DNA of 64,000 nt, taken from contig BPQB01000054.1 in NCBI GenBank assembly GCA_019973155.2, positions 1-64,000 on the forward strand, written 5' to 3'. Origin of the DNA: Phanerochaete sordida (Eukaryota > Basidiomycota > Agaricomycetes > Polyporales > Phanerochaetaceae). The translations under genes and the position numbers were made by a program. How positions within the stretch are numbered: the stretch's first letter is position 1; the number at the start of each line of letters is the position of its first letter. This document shows, one piece after another, positions 43,303-55,409 of the stretch. The notes beneath the pieces are model-generated. The model had not been told where the DNA came from. It saw only the letters and a list, made by a program, of their open reading frames with translations, and did no database searches.

Positions 43303-45044
43303 ATGGACTCAAAGAACGAGGCGAATGACGTCGACGTGGAGAAGTACAGCTCTCATGAAGAAGAGTCGCAGGATAGCGAGGTCTTCTTTGTCGAGGCGGA
43401 GACAGAGGCACGGTGCGTCTTTGAACATCTTCCAGTAGTATCTTCATATTTACCTCGAAGCTAGGCTGATAAGACGAATCGACCTTCGTCTTGTGCCGTC
43501 CTCCATGTCCATCTACCTGGTCTGCTTTTTGGATCGCTCGAACATAGTAAGCCTCGAAGGCTATCGACCTGACTGCATGCATACGATGATTTCTCCAGGG
43601 AAACGCGAAACTGCTGAATGCCGCCACCGGGAACTCACTTGTCCAGACGATTCACATGTCTGACAAGCAATATCTGGTGGCACTGATGATCTTCATCGTC
43701 GCATACACCTTGTTCGAGACGCCGTCGAACTATATGCTCAAGAAGTTCCGCCCGAGTCGTTGGTAAGTTCTGTCAACCCGCTAAGCGTTTTGCACAGACC
43801 CACTCACGAAACTGCGTGCTCAGGATTGCCTTCCTTATGCTCGGATGGGGTCTCATGACTATGGTGCTTGGCGCGATCCACAACTTTGCTGCACTGGTCG
43901 CGATCCGCTTCCTCCTTGGCGCATTCGAGGCTGGTCTCTTCCCCGGGATGATTTACTGCTTGACGTTCTGGTACAAGCAAGACGAGCGTGCGCTGCGCGC
44001 TGCATTGATTCTTGCTTGCGCTACTCTCGGTGCGTTAAAGAGTTGTTGATGCTCACAGACTGGCTGATATACCGCATAGGTGGCGCTTTCGGTGGCGCAA
44101 TAGCGTATGGCGTTGGTCACATCAACGGCGTCCACGGACTCGAAGCCTGGCGCTGGCTCTTCATTATCGAGGGCGCGCCTTCCTGCGCCTGCGCGGTTCT
44201 CGTCTTCTTCCTGTACCCCGACTTCCCAGAGACAGCCCGCTGGCTCTCGCCCGCAGAACGAACTGTCGCCATCGGGCGCATCAAGGGCGTATCCTCACTC
44301 GGGCATGCACGCATCACATGGAAGGAGGCGCGGGCGACGTTGACCGACTGGCGGCTATACCTGCACTATCTCGTGTATATCGCGATTTCGGTGCCGTTCT
44401 CAAGCATCTCACTCTTTGCGCCGACGATCGTCGCAGGGCTCAACTACGAAGGTCTCAACGCTCAGCTGTTCACAGTCCCACCGTATGCGATTGCGTTCGT
44501 CGTCACCGTTCTTGTCTCCTGGCAGGCAGACACGCGCGGCGCACGGTCGTGGGGCGCGTTCTTCTCGCTTGCCGTAGCGGGTGTCAGCTTCCTCGTGCAA
44601 GGTTTGTGTAGCGGTCGTACCTCGGCGTTCTCGCGTGCTAATAAGAGCGCAGGTGCACTTCCGTCCCACGCCTTCAAGGCACGCTACGGCATGCTCTGCG
44701 TCGCCGTATCGTTTTCCTTCGCCAGTATCCCGCCGCTGCTCAGCTGGCTCACGGCTAATTTGCGCAGCACTGGCGCCTCGACGCTCGCCGTGCCACTGAA
44801 CGTCTCCATTGGGCAGATTGGGCAGATCGTTGGTGGGTGTCACACTCACCCGACTATCCACGCCGCTGACAGCTTTGCAGGCGTGTACATATTTAAAGCA
44901 TCGGAGGCACCAGGGTATCCCACCGGCCACTTTACGAACGCAGCCTTCCTTATTCTTGGCTCCCTCGTTGTGCTCGTGCTGCGCTGGATTTACATCCGGC
45001 GGAACGCGAAGCTCTTGCCCGGCGAAAGGAAGTGGCAGCTTTAA
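43303..45044 (+). CDS. MFS transporter, Dal5/Tna1-type anion permease (MFS-1)
   Basis: Seven exons (43303-43412, 43465-43546, 43599-43762, 43824-44029, 44080-44601, 44653-44832, 44881-45044) give 475 aa. A 12-helix major facilitator of the anion:cation symporter group (allantoate, nicotinate and similar carboxylates). The hallmarks are RRIDLRLVPSSMSIYLVCFL-DRSNI in helix 1, RFLLGAFEAGLFPGMIY in helix 4, the EAWRWLFIIEGAPS loop and a YPDFPETARWLSPAER segment before the central loop. The hydrophilic N terminus of about 35 residues is acidic. The fifth intron (51 nt) is in frame without a stop. Substrate not readable. Tandem paralogue of MFS-2 with nearly all exon sizes conserved. Confidence 0.93.
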
Positions 45045-45411
45045 GCTCCGTAGACGACTCCACGATGATGTTACGATGGTCATATATTTCCGATTTATTC
45101 CATACAGCACTATGCCCCAATCAAGACTATAGCACCACAGAGCGAGGGAATCGTGCCTCATTCTCTGAATCGTATCACTAAAGGAAGACTTCGAGCCTTC
45201 CAATAGGCCTTGAGGCTCACACCCTCTCGTGGTCACAAGGGCTACTGACACGGTCGCTCGGACGGCCTAAACTCTACTCGCCATACAAAACGCGTATAGG
45301 TCGGCGATGCCGCTCGCAGCTCGTCTTCTCGCACTCGTCGTACCATGGAGAAGGTGATGACCACTCCCCTGGGCTGGTCAAGGATCTGCTGATTGCTTCG
45401 CCCTGTAGGAC
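45045..45411. other. Spacer between the tandem MFS genes
   Basis: About 370 bases holding the MFS-1 3' end and the MFS-2 promoter. No gene is seen. Confidence 0.65.
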
Positions 45412-47134
45412 ATGACGCGCGAAGAAAGTCTGACGGTAGATGTCGAAAAGTCTTCATTTTCCCAGGAGCTCGTTGAGTGTGTGCCGGCCCTCAGCGCAGA
45501 CCCAAATGCCGAAGCAAGGTACGTCGGCCTCTCACCCGCTTCCCTGATGGTTGTTAAGCCATTGTCCAGGCTTGTCCGGCGCATCGATATACGGCTAGTT
45601 CCTGTGTCCCTGTTCATTTACCTCCTCTGCTTCATCGACCGGTCGAACATCGTGAGTGTATCCTCTCCCCTATTTAGAGCCTCAGCTGAAGTCGCCCAGG
45701 GAAATGCACGGATTCTGAACAGCGACGCAGGCGACTCGCTCGCGCAGACGACGCATATATCGAACCGGCAGTACCTGGTCGCCCTCCTCATCTTCATCAT
45801 CGCATACTCGCTATTCGAGGTCCCTTCGAACTACTTGCTCCATCGTTTCCGCCCGAGTAAATGGTATGCATGCTGATTTTTGGTGTGTAAAGGTACTGAA
45901 GATTGTCAGGATTGCGTTTTTGATGCTAGGATGGGGTATCATGACGATGATCCTCGGGACCGTGAAGACCTTTGCCGAGCTCGTCATCATTCGCCTGTTA
46001 CTCGGAGCTTTCGAGGCTGGCCTGTTTCCCGGTATCGTCTACTGCCTGACGTACTGGTACAAACAAGATGAACGCGCCGGGAGATTAGCGTTGATCACCG
46101 GCGGCGCGACACTAGGTACGGATCCTGGTGATCTACCGTCGGAAGCTGATATTCATATTTAACAGCGGGCGCATTCGGTGGTGCTATCGCCTTCGGAGTT
46201 GGACACATGGACCGCACCCGTGCGCTGCAAGGGTGGCGCTGGCTGTTCATCTTCGAAGGCATCCCGTCCATCCTTTGCGCGATCCCCGTGTACTTCTTTT
46301 ACCCAGACTACCCCGAGGTCGCCCGCTGGCTCTCTGCAGAGGAACGCACCCTCGCGGCCGCACGCATCAAGGGCGTCGCCGCGCTCGGACACGAGCAGCT
46401 GACGTGGGCGGACGCGCGGGCGACCCTGCGCGACTGGCGGCTGTACCTGCACGACGCGGTGTGCATCGCGTTCTCCGTCGCGTTCTCGAGCGTATCGCTC
46501 TTCACGCCGACGATCGTGTCCGGGCTCGGCTTTGCGGGCCTCAAGGCGCAGCTGTTCACCGTCCCGCCGTACGCCATCGGCTTCGTCGTCACGGTGTTCA
46601 TCGCGTGGCAGGCGGACAAACGGGCGATGCGCTCTTGGGCGGCGTTTGCATGCCTCACGATTGCTGGTGTCTGCTTTCTTATTCAAGGTCGGTTCAGTCT
46701 TTTTGCCATTATCTTGCGCTCAAGCTTCGGCGTTCTGCAGGGCTGCTTCCTGCCAACGCGTTCAAAGCTCGATACGGACTACTATGTGTCTCCGTACCCT
46801 TCTCCTTCGCCATCCAACCTCCACTCCTCAGCTGGCTCTCCGCAAACCTGCGGAGCACCGGCGCTATGGCACTGGCCCTACCGTTGAACATCGCCATTGG
46901 GCAGATTGGTCAGGTTGTCGGTATGAGACTATTCAGCAGCATAGGAATCACGAAGCTGATTGTCGCACAGGCATCTATATCTACAAGAGTTCTGAAGCTC
47001 CAGGTTATCCGACGGGGCACTTCACGAATGCAGGCTTCCTGCTGATCGGGGCAATCATGGTCCTCATCCTACGAGGGATATATATCCGCCGCAACCGGAG
47101 CCTCTCTGTAGGAGAGAAGGAGTGGCAGCTTTGA
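45412..47134 (+). CDS. MFS transporter, Dal5/Tna1-type anion permease (MFS-2)
   Basis: Seven exons (45412-45518, 45570-45651, 45700-45863, 45910-46115, 46166-46687, 46741-46920, 46971-47134) give 474 aa; exons 2 to 7 have exactly the lengths of MFS-1. Motifs: RRIDIRLVPVSLFIYLLCFI-DRSNI, RLLLGAFEAGLFPGIVY, GWRWLFIFEGIPS, YPDYPEVARWLSAEER and a C-terminal SSEAPGYPTGHFTNAGFLL. It is plasma-membrane located and proton-coupled by family analogy. The helix residues differ enough from MFS-1 that a different substrate is possible. Both genes end with the same WQL residues. Confidence 0.93.
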
Positions 47135-47343
47135 TGAGATACCTACGGGCTGGGGAATAGTGTGTCGTTGCCTGTACCCCGCAGCTCACTCCAGTCGCGC
47201 CGCTCTGCTCATCCGACCCTCTGTATAGTAGCATCTACGAGAATGCAGCAATTATTCCAGACAGCATGAGAGTGGTATGCACAGTGCTAAGGTATATGTT
47301 AGATTAAGAGCAGTGTATGTTTCCCCCCGTAAATCCCGCCGCA

Positions 47344-50300
47344 TCACAGGCACCAGCCGACCGCCACCGTCGGGTCGCGCACGCCCCGTGTTTGCGAGAG
47401 CGTCAGCGCGAAGTTGAGGCACTCGCGCTCGCGGTCCCGCCGGCCCTGCAGCTTGTACGCGCGCGCGAGGAAGTACCACGCCTCGGGGACGTCCCAGCCC
47501 GCGCCGCGCGTCAGCTCCGAGAGCAGCCCCGCGGCGAGGTCGACGTTCTCCATGTCGGCACCCGCTTCGCCCGCAGGCGAGAGATATATCCGGCAGAGGT
47601 AGACCGTCGCGGCGACGTCGTTCGGGTGGATGAACAGCGCCTTGCGGAAGGCCTCCGCGGCGCGGTACTCGTCGCCGAGCGCAGACTGGTACAGACCAAG
47701 CTGGAAGGAATACTGTCAGACGTCGTGCACGCATTGACAGCGAGGACAGCATACCTGGACCCAGACAGCAGGGTTGTCCTCGTCCCGGACCTCCGCCTCC
47801 TGTATCGCACCTCTTGCCTGCTCGATCTTGCCCAGCCTGCGGAATATTGCCGCCGACATGAGCCACAGGTCGCTGAGCAGGCGCAGGTCGCGGCTCGTGC
47901 GGCTGTTCGTGCGCGAGACGGGGTCGGGCGACGACGTGCGTGGCGGCGGCGGCACATCAAGCATCGCGAGGTCCTGCTGCGACGCGTGGATGCTGTGGTA
48001 CTGTCGCAGGTGGATCGACGACGCCTGGTACGGATTGTGCGCGAGGACGGAGTGGAAGTCTGCGGGTCAGCGTCAGCATGCGCTACTCGCAGACTCGGGG
48101 CAGCGACGCACCCGGCGCGGACGTCGTCCGCTTGAGGCTCAGGCTCCCGTGCCGCCCGACGCCGTGCCCGATCTTCTTCGAGATCGTCGTGATGCGCGCC
48201 TGGCCCTTGTGCACGCCGCTCTTGAGCACCTCGCGCACCTTCTTCCCGCGCGAGACGTCGCGGTCCTTCTCGTCGAGCGACCCGCTGCGCTTCTCCGCGC
48301 CGTCGAGGATGCTTTGTACCGCGTCCTCGGACGCCGCCGCGGGCGTCGCGGGCGTGATGGTGATGCCGACGGGCGGCGCCAGCTCGCCGGAGGAGTCGTC
48401 TGGAGGGAGAACGAGCGACGGACCCCGAGGCGACGTCATCATCGGCTGCGCCGTGCGCATGGACGCGGCGTCGTTCGAGCGCACCTCGGCCGAGACGCGC
48501 CTGCTATCAATAGACTGTCTCCCTGATCCTGACATCAGCACCCCAAGCCCAGGAACGCGCAACACCACTCACGGTCGTCGAGCGTCGCGGGCCGCTTCTC
48601 GCGGAACCATTGGAAGACCTCGAGCCACTTGTCGCCGACGGCCTCGGCGCCCGCGACGAACTCGGTGAGCGCGAGCTGCGTCATGCGCGCCTGCAGCGCG
48701 TACTCGAACTTCTCCTGCCGGCTCGCCGCCGTGCCCCCGCCGGGCTGCAGCAGCGCGGCCGACGGCGGGACGTCCTTCGCGCCGGGCGGGAGGATCGTCT
48801 CCCGCGACGGCGGGGCGTCCACGTCCCCATTGACGCCATTCACCCCATTGACGCCATCGCCGTCGCCAGTGGCAGGCGCGGCGTCGGCGTCCTGGACCGT
48901 CTGCACAAAATCGCGTATCGTGAGCCCCCGCGCGCTGCCGTTCTGCTCCGGGGGCGGCTCGTCGTCCGCGAGGTCCGCCTCCGCGATGCCGATGCCGAGC
49001 TCGAGCACGCTCTGCGCGGCCTGCCAGTCGCCCGTCGCGCCGAGGAGCAGTCCGAGCAGGTGCCAGTGGCGCACCTCGCCCGGCCCGAGCTCGACGGCCG
49101 CGCGCGCGTGCGCGATCGCGCCGGGCACGTCCTTCGCGGGCCCCGGCCGTGCGAGCGCGAGCGCGAGGTGGTGATGGGCTGAGGCGCTGGGGTACGTGCC
49201 CACGGCGGCGGTGAAGGCCTCGAGCGAGTGCGCGAGCTTGGCGTTCCGCGTGCGCGGGTCTTGTTCTGCGAGTCGTCAGCGCGGCGGCGGCGCGCAAAGG
49301 CGCGGGCACGCACCTGTGTACGCCATGACCGAGAACCAGATGCCCTCCGCGAGCTGCACGCCCGCGACCATCTCCTTGTCGTCGCCGTCGAGGCGCGCCT
49401 TCGCCTGCTGCACGAGCGTGCCGGCCTCCTTCGCGAGCTCGAGCGCGCGCCCGTGGTCGCCCTCCGCGACGGCGAGGCGGCAGAGCATGCCCGCGCCCTG
49501 GACGAGCGTCTGCACCCACTGGCGGTCGCTGTCCGCGTCCGCGTCCGCGCCGCCGGCCTCGCGCGCCTTGCTCACGACCTGCACATACAGCTTGAGCGTG
49601 CGGCGCGCGAGCGCGGGGTCGCCCGACGCCGCGAGCAGGCGCGCCATGTGGCGGTAGATGCGGAACGAGTTGAACGTGAGGCGCGTCGCCCACCACAGGA
49701 ACTGCCGGGGCGTCAGCGCGCGCGCAGGAGAACGGGGAGCGCGGGAAACGCGGGACGCACGTCGATCGCCCAGCCGGCGTACTCGCCGACCGCGCCGTCC
49801 GCCTCCCACACGGCGACGCAGAGGTCGACGAAGTCCTCGACGCGCACGTTGCGCTCGCCCGCGCGGGGAAAACGCGTACACACGCTCAGCAGCGCGCGCA
49901 GCTCCTGTAGCACGGACCGCGCGCTGCTGATCCAGCGCGGCGCCTTCGCGCGCAGGGCGTCGGAGGGCAGCAGGCGCGCGCGCAGGACGAACGCACGGAG
50001 GTGGATTGTGGCGACGGTGGACCGCAGTTCAGGGTGGAACGCTGGCGGCCAGTGTGCGCTGCATCCCCGGTATAAGCCTTGTAGTGTCCAGAACGATCCG
50101 GCCAGGCCATCTTCAGCTGTCGGGTCACTTAATTGTGCGGCCAGGATGATCGCACGGCGCAGGGCGCGTTCGGTCCATCTCCAAAGCTCTTGGAATCGGG
50201 CAAATGAGAGAGAGGCCATGCTGGTCACTTGGGCGGAAGCGGGGTTGACCGTCCGCTGGATCTCCGGTAGAACGGCGTTGATTAAAGGCACGGCACGCAT

Positions 50301-51129
50301 GTACGTGTCGATAGCCTGCTGAGGATCTTGCGGAGACAATCGTTCACGCGACATGCCTAACGACACTGAGTACAAGGCTTGACGTTGAGTACAGCGTCGT
50401 AACGCACCTTCTAGCGTTATGCTGCGTATGCATTCCGTCAGGCCCCACAAGCGTCCTTCCTCGGCCTCTGAGCGTGGTATGGTGGACACGGAGACTAAAC
50501 TGCCAGTCCGTGACGTAGAAGCCGAAGGCTCCAAGACGCTGACCAGAGACGCAGACGGGGCCGAGGCGTCAGCACGCATGCTCTCATACGCGGCGACTCT
50601 GGCCGGAATATCGGGGAGGTTGGTTACTTCGGATAGCAGGGCGAGACATTCTTCAGGGCGACCCAAGGCGTACGCATAGTATGCGAGTGCGAGCCTGACG
50701 GGCTATGGTGCACAGTTTGAGGGCGAGCGATGGGTGCATAATTAAAGAACGCACCTCTTTACCCGCACACCGTAAGCCCTTCAGCGCTGTGTAGCCCGCC
50801 CCTGCCTCCTCTCTCCGCTCCTCCGGTAATACACACTCATCGTCCAGATCAAGTGCGTCGGAGAAGCGGTTCTGAAATCCCGACTCTTTCGACTCTACGT
50901 TGTGCTCCCCAGCTCCAGATTCTAAGACGAGCGCGAGGGCCTGTGTCTGCGATGCCAGCTCTGCGACGTCGGCGTAGCCATGACAATGCTTGTTAAACTT
51001 GCGGAGGAGTTCGGACCATGGGAGCAGAGTGCCATTTGGTGCCTTGCCTGGAAGAGCGACATCCCAGTTCCCCGCCGTGAGGGTTGCCAGCAGCTGTGTC
51101 CAGTAGTGCCTGTCTTTCCCGGTAGCCAT
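47344..51129 (-). CDS. YPP1: TPR protein of the plasma-membrane PI4-kinase complex (Ypp1/TTC7 type)
   Basis: Seven exons (51129-50771, 50694-49761, 49701-49314, 49265-48573, 48522-48112, 48059-47755, 47700-47344) give 1148 aa. Ypp1/TTC7 is a helical-repeat scaffold that, with Efr3, recruits PI4-kinase Stt4 to the plasma membrane. N-terminal helices (MATGKDRHYWTQLLATLTAGNW) lead into TPR-like repeats: LALAYYAYALGRPEECLALL, HHHLALALARPG, HWHLLGLLLGATGDWQAAQ, AAIFRRLGKIEQARGAIQEA, LYQSALGDEYRAAEAFRKAL and EAWYFLARAYKLQGRRDRE. A disordered middle (residues about 740-930) holds an NGVNGVNGVNG run and many Ser. The repeat order and size fit the family. The last TPRs are the best conserved. Confidence 0.87.
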
Positions 51130-52603
51130 GTCGAAAACTTGGTCGATTTTCTACCGCATAAGATAGCCCGAAGACAAGAGATCCGCAGCAAGGCACGCGC
51201 TAGATACGAAGAGATGTGGAAAGGGAGAGAGACGTGTTCGCGCAGCGTGAGGTGAAGGCCAGACCCTAACCCCAGAAGCGGAGGATGAGGTTAGTGCTCG
51301 GTTCGCTTTCGCCGTCCACCATCACGTAAACCGATCTCGCCTCAAATGCAGCTGTGCTCCCACGCCACACCTTTCCTCCCAACCACCACCTCCTCGTCCA
51401 TGCCCTCATCCTAACCCCAGCCCACTGAGAATACATCTTCTGTTGTCTCTCTCATGTGCCAAGCGTTCTCGGCGGCCTATCGCACGAAGACTTGCCTCGC
51501 GTTCTCCAGGATCGGCATGAAGTGATACAGATATTGGGCTGAGCTGGACGTGAGCCGAGGTAGTCAATATAGCCTTCGCACTTGGATTGTACAAGTGGTC
51601 AGGTTAGTCAGTCCACTTATAACTCTCAAGCCGAAGCGATGTGCTGACGCTAGAATTGTAGCATCTGTTCGTGTCACTGCCGCTGTTGACGTTCGAAGAC
51701 GAAGCAACAACCCTCATGTGCTGTACCTCGCGCATATATGCATCTGATACAGCCCTCGATGAAGTTCTGCCGCATTTCTTTTGAGTTCAAAAAACCCTCC
51801 ATAAGTTCTTCCATCACGGGGTACTACTGATGCTCATTGCCCATTGCAAGTCCCCCCGCGCTGGTTTGTGAGTAGCGATTGCTTGACGATGATAGACGTC
51901 CGACTCACGAGTCAACACCAGAAGTATAGAGTAGAGCCCGACTGTTTCCCGGTCCATTCTTTGGAATAATGATCTTTAGCCCCAGCTGATCCACTGCAGC
52001 AGACAGCCACGATGGCGCATATATGCGCGACCTTCTACGTTACTCATCTCCCCAACGCCAGGAGTCGTGCGAACGTATCATCAGCGATGGAGGTCATCGT
52101 CATCGCAAGCGCGCTTCGCCGGGCTTGATCCTCGGAGAATCTGAACCCGTGTCGCCGAAGAACAACGGCATCATCCTTTCGATGGAGGATTTTACCATTA
52201 CAATTGCTGATATTGTCTCACAGGTCAGGAGATATCTTATCAACAAGACTCCTTTATAGTCCGCCGTCCCTTCACGACATCGGTCCAAGCGCACTCTACC
52301 CCGCCGAATAATAGTTGGTGTATCCAAAACCGCGTGCTCTTGTTCTATGGGCCTGCTCGTCGCACAGCACAGTGCGAAAAATGCCTTGAGGCCTGAGTCG
52401 TGTGTGGTCGCCGAGAAACGTGGAGCGCGGGCCGCCGCTCGCGGAGCTCGAAGTGGTAGGACTATAAGAGCCTTCCCCGACGGTCCGAAATTCTGTTCCA
52501 CTAACTCATCAATTTCCCTCCAACTTCAACCACTACTCCGTAGCTCCCTGGCCCCCGACCCAACCATCGACCACTTATCCTGTTAGCCTCTATTCCATCC
52601 ACC
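51130..52603. other. Divergent promoter region (YPP1 / unknown basic protein)
   Basis: About 1.5 kb. Short frames only (for example 52023-52259), none with a domain or exon partner. No RNA gene is recognised. Confidence 0.55.
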
Positions 52604-55409
52604 ATGTCCAAGCCCACTACATTGCAGAGTGAGTGATTGACTTGACGCATCCAAGAGGCGGCTAAATCATCCGTGCGCAGAGGCACGAAAGCCCCTTACT
52701 CGCCTGCTCACCAAAGCCAAAGCTCTCGTGAACCCGCGCGAGCCGTAAGTCTTCCACGCTTTCAGCGTAGTCGCGATGCTGACGCAGGGCCTAGATCGCC
52801 TACAAAAACGCGAACGAAGCGAACGACGCGCGCGAAGGCCGCCACCAACAGCGTCGCACCTCAAGCAGGCCCCAGTACCGCGCCACGGCGTGTCACCCGA
52901 AGCGTTTCCAAGGCTGCCGCGAGTCAAGTCCCCGACCGAAGCGATGATCGTGAGTGACTTTTGAATTGTGGCGGTCGTGCACTGACAATAAGCGCGCGAT
53001 GTTCAGACCCCACTGGGCCCACAGAACAGCCTTTAGATGCTCAGTTAGATGACATCACGGAGGTGACTACCTTTATCTAGTGGACTGTCTTGCCTGGCTG
53101 ACGAACGTCTTAAGGAGGCGGACGCCGTGCCGTCGGCAAGCTACGCGCGCTCGACTACCAACATCCCTGAGCCAAACGGCACACATCGCGAGACGACTAC
53201 CCAGCCGGCGGGCGACGAAAAACTGGCAATCTGCGCAAACTCGCACCACGACTCCAGCAGCGCGGAACACGGTCAGGATGCCACAGTTCCTGGTGCCCTC
53301 CTCACAGAAGCTCTCCCTACAAACGAAGCTACTCCGGGGGCATCCCAGGCTCTGACAACTGAAAAGCCAATGAAATACACAGTCATCAGCGACTCGGCGT
53401 CCGCATTTCCATATTTTCGAAACGCGTTTTACTCCAAGGGAGAAGAACGGGACGACCTGTGGTTTACACTTGGTGAGTCCTTCAGATGTGTATGTGTCGC
53501 ATCGCTGGCGTTTCTCATCCTCGATCGTCGACTTTCAGCCGTCGCAGAAAGTGACGGTAAGGAGGCAATAGCCATGGTCTTCCACGACCGGTCCACCGCC
53601 CCTTCCAAATTCGTCCCTTGGGCAAAAGACGAGGACGCCGACTGCTGGAGAGTCCGCGACTTTATGCACCTCCACCTCGACAGAGACAACAGGATGAATC
53701 GGATCGTCCACGATCTGATGGCGATCCGGTCGCTGAACGACCCCACGCTCCGCGAGGAGCTCCCTTCCGAAGACCGCAAGCACGCCCGGCGGCGGCAGCG
53801 CGAGTGGGAAGCGGAGCAGCAGAGACTGTTCTCTCTCAATGAGGGTTATCTCTGGAAGCAAGAGCTGCTCGACGGCAAGCGGACCACCGAGGCGGCCGCA
53901 AACTGGCTCCGCGCCCGCGTCGAGCGCGCCTTTCCAGGAAGAAAGCCCTCGGTCATCAGCAAGCGGAAAGGGGCGATGAAGTTCTTCAACGCCACATTGT
54001 GGAAGTGCGACATGCCGTTTTGGAAACTGTATCCTGCCTCTCAACGCAGGCACAGACGGGTTGGACACCGTCCAAGTACGTCTCTTCGAGATCGCATACT
54101 CCACTCCTTTGCTGACTCGCTCTTGGTAGAGACCTACGAGGAGCTTGGTTTCCCAGATGAGCCAGAGCAGCCCACCAAGGCTGAGCGCGAAGAGGAGTGG
54201 GCCAGGAGGAACGACGAGTCGAGCGACCGTGACGCCACAGATCACAGGGAGGGCTCAGAGCTCTCGATGGTCCCAAGCACGGAGTACGAGACGAAGTCGT
54301 CTGACTTCTACTCCTCGGACGAGGACGAGGACGAGCTCGACTCAGACGCTCCAGAAGCCGCGCCGATTCTCGGCCCGTCTCGCGGCACAAAACGCGCGCG
54401 CGACGACTTTGAGGCCGACGCCGAGTACTTCCACCCCCAGTACGAAGACCCCGGCGCACCCGGCACATCTGCACACGGCAGCCGCAAACGCGCGCGCAAG
54501 GAGACCTCGGCGTGGGTACCCCGCACCACGTTCCTCGTGCCGAAAAAGCGTTCGCGCAGCGCGGCCAACGGCGAGCGCAAGCCTGCCTCACAGCACGACG
54601 AGGCGCAAGCCGACAGCCGCTCTCCCAGCCACGCGCCCTCCGGCGGCGCGGAGCCCTTCGACGTACAGTCCTGGCTCGCCGGCCTGGCCCCCAAGCGCAC
54701 ACAGCGCGCCGAGCCCGCCGCCGGGCCCTCGCACGAGCACGTCGCCGTCAAGACCGAGCCCGTCGACGACGCGCTTCCGGGCTTCGCCCCCTGGCCGCCC
54801 GCGCCGCCGCGCGACAAGGGCAAGCGTAGGGCGACGGAGGTGGACGAGTGCTGGCGCGACGAGCCTGCGGCGCACGCCCCGCCGCAGCCGGCGGTGAAGC
54901 CGCGGAAGCGGAAGCGGGGCGTCGACGACCGTGCCCCCGTCCCCGACTTCGCTGCGCGCGCCTCGCCACCCGCGCGTCCCGCCAACGGCACTGGCAAGGG
55001 CAAGGCGCGCGCGGGCGCCCCGCCCCCATACGCCCGCGCGTCGGCGCCCTCGCCGCAGATGCCGCCGCGCGGCATGGGCGGCGGCGGTGCAGCCTCCGGG
55101 CGGAACGTCGCACTCGATGGCTTCGTCGTCGAGGACGGCCCTGCGCCGTGGCGGGATATGGTAGCAGCGCCGAAGCGCGCTGCGGTGCCTTCTGCAAACG
55201 CGAAGGGGAAGCGGCGCGCGGATGCCGAGTTCGGCGCCGATCTCGTCCCGGACTATGTGAGGAGGGCGGGCGCGAAGCGATATGCGAATGGAGACCAGGC
55301 CGCCAGCGGCGGGGCGCTGCCCGAGGATCCTTCCTACGGCTACGACGTATACGTCGGCGAGGGAACAGATCGCGCTGCGAAGCGGCGGCGGCGTGAGGGA
55401 GAGTCCTAG
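52604..55409 (+). CDS. Large basic, mostly disordered protein of unknown function
   Basis: Six exons (52604-52628, 52683-52949, 53007-53062, 53115-53472, 53539-54075, 54130-55409) give 840 aa. I do not recognise it. The N terminus is basic and Ser/Thr rich (SPTKTRTKRTTRAKAATNS), like a nuclear or DNA-associated tail. The only compact part is residues about 200-400: EADAVP..., AVAESDGKEAIAMVFHDR, WRVRDFMHLHLDRDNRMNR, then a Arg/Glu helix and MKFFNATLWKCDMPFWKLYP. The last 430 residues are low complexity with several Lys/Arg clusters (RGTKRAR, GSRKRARKE, PRKRKRG), which suggests nuclear location. The first exon is only 25 nt; its acceptor was chosen to keep the exon 2 frame, so the N terminus is less certain than the rest. 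Confidence 0.72.

Noticed and set aside
48629..49174. Long plus-strand frames opposite YPP1
   Set aside because: Antisense shadows in very GC-rich coding sequence; TPR motifs and splice sites are on the minus strand.
52673..52964. Extra intron from GTAAGT near 52750 in exon 2 of the unknown basic protein
   Set aside because: The donor looks good, but splicing there gives a stop or a frame that does not join the next exon; the continuous frame does join.
53535..54702. Minus-strand frames of over 230 codons opposite the unknown basic protein
   Set aside because: No start context, domain or splice logic; the plus-strand model chains six exons in frame.
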